From Flavobacterium sp. (GTDB lineage: Bacteria > Bacteroidota > Bacteroidia > Flavobacteriales > Flavobacteriaceae), in NCBI RefSeq assembly GCF_017744675.1, contig NZ_JAGIAV010000003.1, positions 1 to 64,000 of the forward strand: a stretch of DNA of 64,000 bases. Reading direction: 5' to 3'. The position numbers were made by a program, and so were the translations under genes. Positions 25,334-34,700 of this stretch are shown piece by piece. The stretch's first letter is position 1, and the number at the start of each line of letters is the position of its first letter. The notes under the pieces were generated by a model. That model did not search any database. It was not told where the DNA came from and saw only the letters and a program-made list of their open reading frames with translations.

Positions 25334-26935
25334 ATGAAAAATTTTGCCGAGCTTATAAAAACCTTAGATAGTTCTAATAAAACATCGCTAAAAGTTGATG
25401 CGTTGACAAATTATTTCTTGAAAGCAAGCGACGAAGACAAAGTCTGGACGATTGCTATACTTTCGCATCGTCGCCCGCCCCGACCGGTTAACACGACTTT
25501 ATTGCGTTTATGGGCAAATGAGCTGGCCGATATTCCGCTTTGGCTGTTTGAAGAAAGTTATCATATTGTTGGAGATTTGGCTGAAACCATTGCGCTTATA
25601 ATTCCAACCACGAAAGAACATTCCGATAAAAGTCTGACCGAGTTTCTACAAGAAATTATCGCCTTAAAAAAGAAAACAGATTCAGAAAAAAAAGAATATT
25701 TACAGACCAATTGGCTGAATTTGAATTATTACGAAAGGTTTGTTTTCACTAAATTAATTACAGGAAGTTTCAGAATTGGTTTGAGTCAGAAACTCATGAC
25801 ACGAGCACTTTCTAAAGCTGAAAATATTGATGAAGACACATTGGCTTATAAACTAATGGGCGATTGGAATCCGAATACCGTTACGTTTCAGGAATTGATT
25901 TTGGACGAAAGAAGCAGCGACTATTTGTCGAAACCTTATCCGTTTTACTTAGCTTATCCGATAGAAAGCGAATTGGAAAATTTAGGAAATCCAGAAGATT
26001 GGAGCGCCGAACATAAATGGGACGGAATTCGTTCGCAAACTATTATCCGTGAAAACGAAATTTATGTCTGGAGCCGTGGCGAAGAATTAGTAACCGATAA
26101 ATATCCAGAGTTCAATTCTTTCATAGGAGTCATTCCAAACGGAACTGTAATTGACGGCGAAATTCTTCCTTTTATAGACCATCAAATTGGCAGTTTTAAT
26201 GATCTGCAAACCAGAATTGGACGCAAAAATGTCTCTGCTTCCGTTTTAAAAAATACTCCTGTAATCATTAAAGCTTACGATTTATTGGAATGGCAAGGAA
26301 ATGATATTCGAAATCTGCCTTACGAAGAACGTCGTAAATTATTAGAACAATTATTCTTGGATATAAAAGAGCAAAATATTCCGCTACAGCTTTCTGAACG
26401 AATTAATTTTTCAAGTTGGGAAGAAATTACCAATGAAAGGTTAAGATCTCGAGAAATGAGAAGCGAAGGGCTGATGCTAAAGCGGAAAGATTCTCCTTAT
26501 CTCGTTGGAAGAAAAAAAGGCGATTGGTGGAAATGGAAAATCGAACCTTTAGTAATTGATGCCGTCCTCACCTACGCTATGCGCGGCCACGGGCGACGAT
26601 CTAATCTGTTTACCGATTATACTTTTGCCCTTTGGCAAGAAAATGAAAATAACGAACGTGAACTTGTCACTTTCGCGAAAGCGTATTCTGGCTTAACCGA
26701 TGCAGAGTTTAGAATGGTCGATGATTGGATTAAGAAAAATACATTAGAGCGATTTGGCCCAGTTAGAAGTGTCACTCCGCAATTGGTTTTTGAAATTGGT
26801 TTTGAAGGAATTGCGCTTTCCAAAAGACATAAAAGCGGAGTTGCAACCCGTTTTCCACGAATTTTAAGATGGCGTCACGATAAAAAAATAGACGAAGCCA
26901 ACTCCATAGAAGATTTAAAAAACATGATTTTATAA
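25334..26935 (+). CDS. ATP-dependent DNA ligase (ligase-associated damage response)
   Basis: 533 residues. An N-terminal DNA-binding domain (about 1-200) is followed by the nucleotidyltransferase domain with motif I EHKWDGIR (catalytic Lys228), VWSRGEELVTDKYPE (motif III region), IDGEILPF, SEGLMLKRKDSPY (motif IV) and WWKWKIEP (motif V). The OB-fold domain completes the C-terminus. The enzyme seals nicks using ATP, in addition to the NAD-dependent LigA expected elsewhere. It lies between the exonuclease and helicase genes; the helicase ATG follows its stop codon directly. Confidence 0.94.
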   Translation: MKNFAELIKTLDSSNKTSLKVDALTNYFLKASDEDKVWTIAILSHRRPPRPVNTTLLRLWANELADIPLWLFEESYHIVGDLAETIALIIPTTKEHSDKSLTEFLQEIIALKKKTDSEKKEYLQTNWLNLNYYERFVFTKLITGSFRIGLSQKLMTRALSKAENIDEDTLAYKLMGDWNPNTVTFQELILDERSSDYLSKPYPFYLAYPIESELENLGNPEDWSAEHKWDGIRSQTIIRENEIYVWSRGEELVTDKYPEFNSFIGVIPNGTVIDGEILPFIDHQIGSFNDLQTRIGRKNVSASVLKNTPVIIKAYDLLEWQGNDIRNLPYEERRKLLEQLFLDIKEQNIPLQLSERINFSSWEEITNERLRSREMRSEGLMLKRKDSPYLVGRKKGDWWKWKIEPLVIDAVLTYAMRGHGRRSNLFTDYTFALWQENENNERELVTFAKAYSGLTDAEFRMVDDWIKKNTLERFGPVRSVTPQLVFEIGFEGIALSKRHKSGVATRFPRILRWRHDKKIDEANSIEDLKNMIL

Positions 26936-29395
26936 ATGAACAGAGAGCAGTTATTTACAATCGCCAATAATTGGTTCACCAGTCAGGGATGGAAACCTTT
27001 TCCGTTTCAGACGCAAACGTGGACTGCTTTTCTGCAAGGCAAAAATGGTTTGCTAAATGCCCCAACAGGAAGTGGGAAAACCTATGCGCTTTGGCTTCCG
27101 ATCATTTTAAATTATATCAAAGAAAATCCTAATTATAAAACTAAACACAATTCGGGTTTAAAAGCGATTTGGATTACACCGCTTCGTTCTTTATCGGTCG
27201 AAATCAAACAAGCAGCAGAACGCGTTTTAACCGATTTAGACATTCCTATGACCGTCGGGATTCGTTCTGGAGATACTTCTTCGGCAGAAAGAGCCAAACA
27301 AAAAAACAAAATGCCAGATCTGCTGATTACGACCCCAGAAAGTCTTCAATTACTTTTGGCAACCAAAGGTTATGCGAGTACGTTCAAAAACTGCAGTTCG
27401 ATTGTAATCGATGAATGGCATGAACTTTTGGGGACTAAACGTGGCGTTCAAATTGAATTGGCGTTATCCCGATTAAAAACAATTACCAAAAACATGCGTA
27501 TTTGGGGAATTTCAGCCACAATTGGAAATTTACAGCAAGCCCAGGAAGTTTTATTAGGCGTTGATTCTGAAGCCTTTCATAATTCTGTTTTAATAAAAGC
27601 TGTAATCAATAAAAAAATAAAAGTTGTTTCTATCATTCCTGAAAAAATGGATACTTATCCTTGGCGTGGGCACATGGGACTGCATTTAATTGATGAAGCC
27701 GCTAAAATTATAAAATCCAGCAAAACGACTTTAATTTTTACGAATGTTCGTTCTGCTTGCGAAATCTGGTATCAGCGATTATTGGAAAAATATCCTGAAT
27801 TTGCAGGAGAAATGGCGATGCATCACGGAAGTATTGACCGAGAAACTAGAATTTGGGTAGAAAATGCCATTCGAAATGAAGAATTAAAAGTCGTGGTTTG
27901 CACTTCGAGTTTAGATTTGGGTGTTGACTTTGCTCCTGTCGAATCGATTATTCAAGTCGGCGGACCAAAAGGTGTTGCACGCTTTATGCAACGCGCTGGA
28001 CGAAGCGGACATCAGCCAGGAAAAGAAAGTGTTATTTATTTTCTAGCCACTCACGCTATCGAACTTATCGAGGCTTCTGCTTTAAAAAAAGCGGTTGAAA
28101 ATAGCGTTATCGAAGATCGAGTTCCGTATTTAAACAGCTGGGATGTTTTGGTTCAGTATCTCAATACTTTAGCCGTTTCTGATGGATTTTATCCAAACGA
28201 AATTTTCAAAGAAATTCAAGGCACCTTTAGCTATCAAACTATTTCAGCAGAAAATTGGAATTGGATTTTAAACTTCATTACGCAAGGCAGTCAAAGTCTT
28301 CATGCTTATGACGAATTCAAAAAAGTAGAAATCGACGAAAACGGCTGTTACAAAATCAACAGCCGAATGATTGCCATGCACCATAGAATGCAGATTGGAA
28401 CGATTGTGGGAGATGCCGTTATGAATGTAAAGTACGTGAGTGGTGGCTATATTGGAACGATTGAAGAATGGTTTATTTCGAAATTAAAGCCAGGCGATAC
28501 TTTTATTTTCGCAGGAAAAAAACTCGAATTGTTCAAAATCAGGAATATGCAGGTTTTGGTTAAGAAAGCGAGTCCGAAGAAAGAATCTAAAATTGCAAGC
28601 TGGATGGGCGGACGTTTGGCACTTTCTTCTCAAATGAGTGAATTGCTTCGAAAAGAATTGTATCGTGCAAATACAGATAATCTTTCTCCAGAGTTAAAAG
28701 CTTTACAACCCTTATTTCAAAGGCAAAGAAAAGAATCTATTGTCCCGAGTTCTGATGAATTTCTAATTGAGACTTTTAAAACCCGAGAAGGATTTCACGC
28801 TATTTTTTATCCTTTTGAAGGCCGTTTTGTGCATGAAGCCTTAGCTAGTTTATTGGCTTTCAGAATTAGTTTATTGCAATCGATCACTTTTTCCTTGGCG
28901 TATAATGATTACGGTTTCGAATTGCTTTCCGATCAGGAAATTGATATTGAGGCAGTTTTAGACAATAATTTATTTTCAACGGAATATGTTCATCATGATT
29001 TACAGAAAAGTCTAAATTCGACCGAAATGGCAAGAAGAAAGTTTAGAGATATTGCTGTAATTTCGGGATTGGTTTTTACAGGTTTTCCAGGAAAAATGGT
29101 CAAAACGAAACATCTTCAAAGCGGTTCTCAATTGTTATTTGAAGTTTTTAGAGATTTTGAGCCCGATAATTTATTATTGCATCAAGCTTATCGCGAAACA
29201 TTCGAACATCAATTGGAAGAAGGACGTTTGATTTTGGCTTTGGAAAGAATTGCTCATCAGAAAATTATATGGAAACAATGTTTAAAACCAACTCCCTTTA
29301 GTTTTCCGATCATTACTGATCGATTGCGAGAGAAGCTTTCGAGTGAAACTTTGGCTGAAAGGATTCAGAAAATGACTGCTTCTTATATGAAATAA
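26936..29395 (+). CDS. Ligase-associated DEXH-box helicase (Lhr-like)
   Basis: 819 residues. Walker A APTGSGKT holds Lys48; DEWHE (Asp159-Glu160-Trp161-His162) is motif II; ISATIGN is motif III; FMQRAGRSGHQ is motif VI. A winged-helix and Lhr-type C-terminal domain follow. Lhr family proteins are 3'-to-5' helicases active on DNA or RNA:DNA hybrids in repair. Start and stop abut the ligase gene and lie six bases from the next gene, so all are one transcript. Confidence 0.93.
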   Translation: MNREQLFTIANNWFTSQGWKPFPFQTQTWTAFLQGKNGLLNAPTGSGKTYALWLPIILNYIKENPNYKTKHNSGLKAIWITPLRSLSVEIKQAAERVLTDLDIPMTVGIRSGDTSSAERAKQKNKMPDLLITTPESLQLLLATKGYASTFKNCSSIVIDEWHELLGTKRGVQIELALSRLKTITKNMRIWGISATIGNLQQAQEVLLGVDSEAFHNSVLIKAVINKKIKVVSIIPEKMDTYPWRGHMGLHLIDEAAKIIKSSKTTLIFTNVRSACEIWYQRLLEKYPEFAGEMAMHHGSIDRETRIWVENAIRNEELKVVVCTSSLDLGVDFAPVESIIQVGGPKGVARFMQRAGRSGHQPGKESVIYFLATHAIELIEASALKKAVENSVIEDRVPYLNSWDVLVQYLNTLAVSDGFYPNEIFKEIQGTFSYQTISAENWNWILNFITQGSQSLHAYDEFKKVEIDENGCYKINSRMIAMHHRMQIGTIVGDAVMNVKYVSGGYIGTIEEWFISKLKPGDTFIFAGKKLELFKIRNMQVLVKKASPKKESKIASWMGGRLALSSQMSELLRKELYRANTDNLSPELKALQPLFQRQRKESIVPSSDEFLIETFKTREGFHAIFYPFEGRFVHEALASLLAFRISLLQSITFSLAYNDYGFELLSDQEIDIEAVLDNNLFSTEYVHHDLQKSLNSTEMARRKFRDIAVISGLVFTGFPGKMVKTKHLQSGSQLLFEVFRDFEPDNLLLHQAYRETFEHQLEEGRLILALERIAHQKIIWKQCLKPTPFSFPIITDRLREKLSSETLAERIQKMTASYMK

Positions 29396-29401
29396 CAGCT
29401 T

Positions 29402-30040
29402 ATGAAAATTCAAATACAAGACGAAAACTTTATACTTCATCCAAGCGGAGCTGTTTTTTGGGAATCTAAAAAAATCATCATTATTTCTGATGTGCATTTA
29501 GGAAAAGTGACTCACTTTAGAAAACACGGAATCGCCATTCCACAAAGTGCGGTTTCAGAAAACTTTAATAAAATCACAGCTGTTTTGGATGAATTTATGC
29601 CTGAGAAAATCATTTTTCTCGGCGATTTATTTCATAGTTCGAAAAACGCAGAATGGGATATATTTGAAGAATGGATTTCAAACCACAATCAAGAGACTTA
29701 TTTAGTTGCAGGAAATCATGATATAATTGATCAGAAACATTATTACGAAATCGGTGTTCTTGTTGTCGATGCTTTAGAAATTGATGGTTTCTTCTTCACG
29801 CATCATCCAACAGAAAAATACAATTCTTTCAACTTTTCCGGACATATTCATCCCGGAATCACCTTGCGCGGATTAGGAATGCAAAGCTTAAAATTGCGCT
29901 GTTTCTTTCATAGACCGAATCAAATGATTCTTCCTGCTTTTGGAGAATTTACTGGAAAATTTATCTTGAAACCTGAAGAAAATCATCTTGTTTATGCGAT
30001 TGCGGGAAATGAAGTTGTTTTGATAAATAAAAACAATTAA
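29402..30040 (+). CDS. pdeM: Ligase-associated phosphoesterase/endonuclease PdeM
   Basis: 212 residues with a calcineurin-like metallophosphoesterase core: ISDVHLGKVTHFRKHG, FLGDLFHS, VAGNHDI, and SGHIHPG supply the metal ligands. It matches PdeM, the last member of the ligase-associated DNA damage set. It begins six bases after the helicase stop. The region after it (30041-30594) contains only repeats and a terminator of the opposite operon. Confidence 0.9.
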   Translation: MKIQIQDENFILHPSGAVFWESKKIIIISDVHLGKVTHFRKHGIAIPQSAVSENFNKITAVLDEFMPEKIIFLGDLFHSSKNAEWDIFEEWISNHNQETYLVAGNHDIIDQKHYYEIGVLVVDALEIDGFFFTHHPTEKYNSFNFSGHIHPGITLRGLGMQSLKLRCFFHRPNQMILPAFGEFTGKFILKPEENHLVYAIAGNEVVLINKNN

Positions 30041-30130
30041 AAACACCTATTCGATTCGATTACATTTTATTAAGGTTTATTATTTAAAGTTTTTATTAGC
30101 TATCTAAAAATATATTTCGCTAGGAATATC
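30041..30130. other. AT-rich spacer after pdeM
   Basis: Nothing clear was seen in this part. The rest of the 554-base gap up to 30594 is made of the repeat elements and the terminator listed separately. Confidence 0.5.
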
Positions 30131-30272
30131 TGGTCGGTAAAGAAAAAAAAATGTGCAGTGGCAATGTGTCCTGTAGGGACACCTGATCATGTCTAATCGC
30201 AAATCTAAGCCGTAAATCAAACGTTCCTCTGGAACATAACGTATCAATCTAATTTTTTGGGTCTACCGACCA
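30131..30272. repeat. REP-like element with several short hairpins
   Basis: TGGTCGGTA near 30131 and its inverse TACCGACCA near 30264 bound a 142-base stretch. Inside are GTGTCC-TGTAG-GGACAC (30166-30182) and GTTCC-TCT-GGAAC (30223-30235). A related imperfect hairpin ATCC-TAC-GGAAC follows just outside. Such strings of small GC-rich hairpins resemble REP sequences mobilised by RAYT transposases; no transposase gene is present here. Confidence 0.6.
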
Positions 30273-30313
30273 AACGATCCTACGGAACATAGATTTAATT
30301 TCTCTTATAACCA

Positions 30314-30346
30314 AAACCCGACAGGTTTTAAAAACCTGTCGGGTTT
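30314..30346. repeat. CCCGACAGGTTTT palindrome, complete copy
   Basis: AAACCCGACAGGTTTT and its reverse complement flank a single A: a 16-base-pair stem. Same family as 1-29 and 101-129. Confidence 0.8.
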
Positions 30347-30366
30347 AGCAGACTATTACGTTATAT

Positions 30367-30498
30367 TTGAATTGCCTCCTGCTTTAGCTGGAGGTTATAT
30401 GATTGTCGCTCAAAAAGGCTTTAGCCAAATCGCAATTTTGGCTAAAGCCTTTAGTAATTTAATTTTAAATCCTCCAGCTAAAGCAGGAGGCAATTCAA
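30367..30498. repeat. Nested double inverted repeat, 132 bases
   Basis: Outer arms of 28 bases (30367-30394 and 30471-30498; core CCTCCTGCTTTAGCTGGAGG) are exact reverse complements. Inside lies a second perfect pair, AAAGGCTTTAGCCAAA (30414-30429) and TTTGGCTAAAGCCTTT (30437-30452). The two arm types share a GCTTTAGC core, so they may derive from one unit. It has no coding capacity. Confidence 0.85.
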
Positions 30499-30540
30499 GT
30501 CTAAAAAGCATATTAAAATTAGAAACCAATAAAAATTAAA

Positions 30541-30568
30541 AACCCAGTAAAACTAAATTTACTGGGTT
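30541..30568 (-). terminator. Terminator of the second efflux operon
   Basis: AACCCAGTAAA and TTTACTGGGTT form an 11-base-pair stem; on the minus strand it is followed by a T-rich stretch. It lies just past the adaptor gene stop. Confidence 0.75.
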
Positions 30569-30594
30569 GCTTTTATTCTATAATGAAAAAATTG

Positions 30595-31722
30595 CTATTC
30601 ATCATTATTCATAGCCGACATCAAAAGCGTGTAAGCATTTTTGACAATCACTTTTGAAGAACTTGAAATTGCATCGGAAACGATTTGAGAATAACCTTCA
30701 TTATTCACACCAGATTTTACTTCATTCATCTGGAATTGATTGTTTCCAAGATCTGTAAATACATAAAATTTACCTTCCCAACGTACAACTGCATCTTCTG
30801 GAACTGTTAATGCTTTTTGATTTTCGATTTCAACTTCAGCATTTACAAATAAACCTGGCAGTAAAGCAGAATTATAGGAATTCAGTTTGCAAATGATTTC
30901 CGCGGCACGATCACCATTTAAACTTTGATTGATAAAAGCAATTTTGGCCGCATATTTTTTAGCATCCGAGGCATTGGTGTAAGCCATAACCGTTTGTCCA
31001 ATAGAAAGCGAAGCCACATCTTTTTCGAACGCGTTTAAAGTCAGAACGATATCTTTTTTATCAATCAATTCAAAAAGCATATCCGTCGGATTTACATATT
31101 TTCCGATGTTGATGTTTACTTTCGAAACCAAACCATTTATTGGAGAAACCACCTTTATGGTTTTACTAATGTTTCCTACATTCAACGTTTTGGCATTAAT
31201 ACCTAATAAGTTTAATTTTTGTTCTAATGAAGACATTATAATACGTTCTGTTCTCATTTCGGTTGTAATCTGTTCCAAAACCTTATCACTTGCTGCTTTG
31301 TTCAAATTAAGTTCCTTTTGTCTTCTGTGTTCATTTTGAGCCAATTCAAACTTTTCTTTAGCCATTAAGTAATTTTGCTGCAACTCAATAAACTGCATAT
31401 CTTCTAAAACAGCCAAAACTTGTCCTTTCTGCACATTCATTCCCGCAATTAGATTGGTGCTCTTTACATAACCTCCCAACGGAATACTGATGCTGATTAC
31501 ACTTTTTGGCGGAACTGTTACTGTACCTTGAAGCTGTAAAATCTCTTTTACATTTCGCACCGTTGGATTACCCGATACCACACCAGCATTTTTAACCTGT
31601 TCGGGACTAAGTTTAATTATATGAATACTTTTAGTCTCATCCGTTTTATTTTCTTCGTTTTTCTTATTCCCACAGGAAATTAAAAACATAGCGCTAATGC
31701 ACGCTGCAATATATTTTTTCAT
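30595..31722 (-). CDS. RND efflux periplasmic adaptor lipoprotein (second system)
   Basis: 375 residues with lipobox FLISC (Cys17). The usual order of barrel-sandwich half (GGYVKSTNLIAGMNVQKGQ), helical hairpin with QQNYLMAKEKFELAQNE, second lipoyl half (SPINGLVSKVNINIGKYV), beta-barrel and membrane-proximal domains is present. It is the membrane-fusion partner of the RND-TolC fusion encoded just upstream, whose stop codon is one base from this start. It resembles the 5450-6535 adaptor only in overall fold, so the two systems are not a recent duplication. Confidence 0.9.
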   Translation of the reverse strand: MKKYIAACISAMFLISCGNKKNEENKTDETKSIHIIKLSPEQVKNAGVVSGNPTVRNVKEILQLQGTVTVPPKSVISISIPLGGYVKSTNLIAGMNVQKGQVLAVLEDMQFIELQQNYLMAKEKFELAQNEHRRQKELNLNKAASDKVLEQITTEMRTERIIMSSLEQKLNLLGINAKTLNVGNISKTIKVVSPINGLVSKVNINIGKYVNPTDMLFELIDKKDIVLTLNAFEKDVASLSIGQTVMAYTNASDAKKYAAKIAFINQSLNGDRAAEIICKLNSYNSALLPGLFVNAEVEIENQKALTVPEDAVVRWEGKFYVFTDLGNNQFQMNEVKSGVNNEGYSQIVSDAISSSSKVIVKNAYTLLMSAMNNDE

Positions 31723-31723
31723 T

Positions 31724-34700
31724 TTAAATATTGTTAAGATTTTGCAGTGTCACAACTGCTTTGTTATAAGCATTAAGCGCATCTAAATATTCACTTTTGA
31801 TTGTAATAGCCTGATTGACTACCAAAACCCATTGCAGATAATCGATATCTCCGTTTTGCAGCTGACTGCTTGAAGCTTCGATAATCGTTTGCGCATTTTT
31901 TAATCCGTCAGTTTCATAATACTGTAAACTTTCTTGATATTTTTTCAGCTCGCGATCTGCGTTTTCAATGTTCGTTTTTACTTCAATTTTAGCAGCTTCA
32001 GAAAGCTCCACAAAGCTTTCGTATTCTGCTTTTGCCGCTCTCTTTCGTTCGGATTGGCTAGTAAAGAATATCGGAATTGAAAGTCCTGCATTTACATAAT
32101 TAAATCTTTGTCCACTACCATAATAAACTTCTTGACCTGAAGTGTTAGTTTGACTTTCTATAATGCTCAAATTATTGTATCCTAAAGTAATTTCAGGAAG
32201 CAATTTAGCGCCTTCTGTTTTCCATCTGTACTTGGCCGCTTCCGACTCAAACTGCGAACGCTGCACTGCTGGAAGATTTTCTGCTTTTAGGTTTTCAATA
32301 GACGAACGAATTAAAACGGCTTTCAAATTCATTTTCTTCGGAGTGTGTTCTACTTTATCCTGAAGAATAGCATTAAACGAATTCAACGCAATTTCGATAT
32401 CACGATTTACCATCACCAATTGATTGCTATAGAATTGTCTCGCAGATTGTGAAGCGCTCTTTTCTAAAACATTAGCTTCTCCGGCTTTAAACCTTAAATC
32501 TGATTTTTTTTCCATAATTCTGTAGATAGAATCAGCATAAACGAGAAGTTCTTTTTTGCTATTCAACCACAAATAATCGTAGTAGATATTGCGAACACGC
32601 GTTTTTATTTCTTGCGAAGTCAATTGCACTTCAGCTTTTGCTTTATTGAAATCGGCTTTTAAAGCTTTTTTCTGATTGCTATATACAGTCGGAAAAGCAA
32701 AAGTCTGGCTGATTCCAAATCGTGTGTCATTCTGCGCGCTATTAAACTGTCCGTAATCGGCATCTATTTGAGTTTGCGGAATATTGTAAGCCGTTTTCTG
32801 CAAATAACTTTTCGATTGTTCGTTCAGTTTAGCCGATTTAACTATTCGGTTATTTTGAATCGCAATTGAAATAGATTCGTCAAGCGAAATTGGTAATTCT
32901 TGCGCTTTTGCCATATTACCAATAAAAAGAACACTCAACAAAATGGTTAGATTATTCATGTGCTTTTTATTTTTTTTAGTGAAAACTTTAGTGTGATACG
33001 TCATTAAATAAATCGCTGGAAGCACGAAAAGCGTTAGAAGAGTCGCTGTTACTAATCCACCAATAACTACTGTTGCTAAAGGACGTTGCACCTCTGCACC
33101 TGCACCATTACTTAAAGCCATAGGAAGGAAACCTAAAGATGCCACAGCCGCCGTCATTAATACGGGACGCAACCTGTTTTTGGTTCCTAATAAAATAATT
33201 TGGAAAGGATCTGTAATTTCTCCTTGTTTCTGAATTCGATTGAACTCGGAGATTAAAACAATTCCGTTTAAAACTGCGACACCAAACAGGGCAATAAATC
33301 CGACTCCGGCAGAAATGCTAAAAGGCATATCTCTTAACATTAAAGCAAAAACTCCTCCGATAGCTGATAACGGAATCGCTGTAAAAATGATAATTCCTTC
33401 TTTAAAAGATCGGAAAGCAAAATACAGTAAAGCGAAAATCATTAATAAAGCCGCAGGAACCGCAACTCCTAATCTTGCTTTTGCCTGCTGAAGGTTTTCG
33501 AAAGCGCCTCCGTAAGTCACATAATAACCTGGATCAAATTTAATCTGCTGATTTACTTTTTGTTGCAATTCTTGTACAATTGACTGAACGTCTCTTCCAC
33601 GAACATTAAATCCGACGATGATTCTTCTTTTGGCATTTTCACGCTGAATCTGATTTGGACCTTCTATTTCTTCAACACTTGCCACTTGATAAAGCGGAAT
33701 CTGCATTCCTGAAGGTGTTGCAATCAAAAGATTTCTAACATCTTCTATTCCTTTTCGTCCACTATCTTCTACACGAACAACCATATCAAAACGTTTTTCT
33801 CCTTCATAAATACTTCCAGCAACTGCTCCTGCAAATGCAGCATTAATGGTTCTATTGATATCCACAACACGAAGTCCGTATTTAGCCATTTCTGCCCAGT
33901 TGTAATCAATTACGATTTGTGGCATTCCAGTAACTTTTTCTACGTATAAATCGGCAGCGCCTTCAACTGTTTTACTGATTGCTCCCAGTTTTTCAGCATA
34001 TTCGGAAAGTTTTTGAAGATCTTCTCCGTAAATTTTGCAAACCAAATCCTGTTTTGCTCCCGTCATTAATTCGTTAAAACGCATCTGAACAGGAAACTGA
34101 AATCCAGTTGTGACTCCAGGTGCAATTCGTTTCACGGTTTTCGTCATTTTATCAGCGAGTTCAGGAAACGAGGAGGCACTTGTCCATTCTGATTTGTCTT
34201 TCAAAACAATAATCATATCTCCACCCTCAATAGGCATCGGGTCGGTTGGAATTTCAGCACTTCCAATTCTAGAAACGACTTGTTCTACTTCTGGATATTC
34301 TTTCTTTAATTCTGCTGAAATTTTCTCAATTGTTTTGGTTGTAGTAGAAAGATTTGTTCCTAACAATAATCGAGTTTCAACAGCAAAATCTCCTTCTTCC
34401 AATTGCGGAATAAACTCTCCTCCCATTCGTCCGAACAAAACAACCGCGATTCCGAAAAGTACAAATGCTGCTGCAACAATTGCTTTTCTAACGCCTAAAG
34501 CTTTTGTTAGCCAGCCTTCATAAGCATTTTCTAACTTTTCCATTATGCGATCAGAAAGATTCTTTTTATGGCTGATTTTTTTGCTTAAAAACAAAGCGCT
34601 AACCATTGGCACATAAGTCAATGATAAAATGAAAGCTCCCAAAATGGCAAAGGCAACGGTCTGCGCCATTGGTTTGAACATTTTTCCTTCAATTCCTTGT

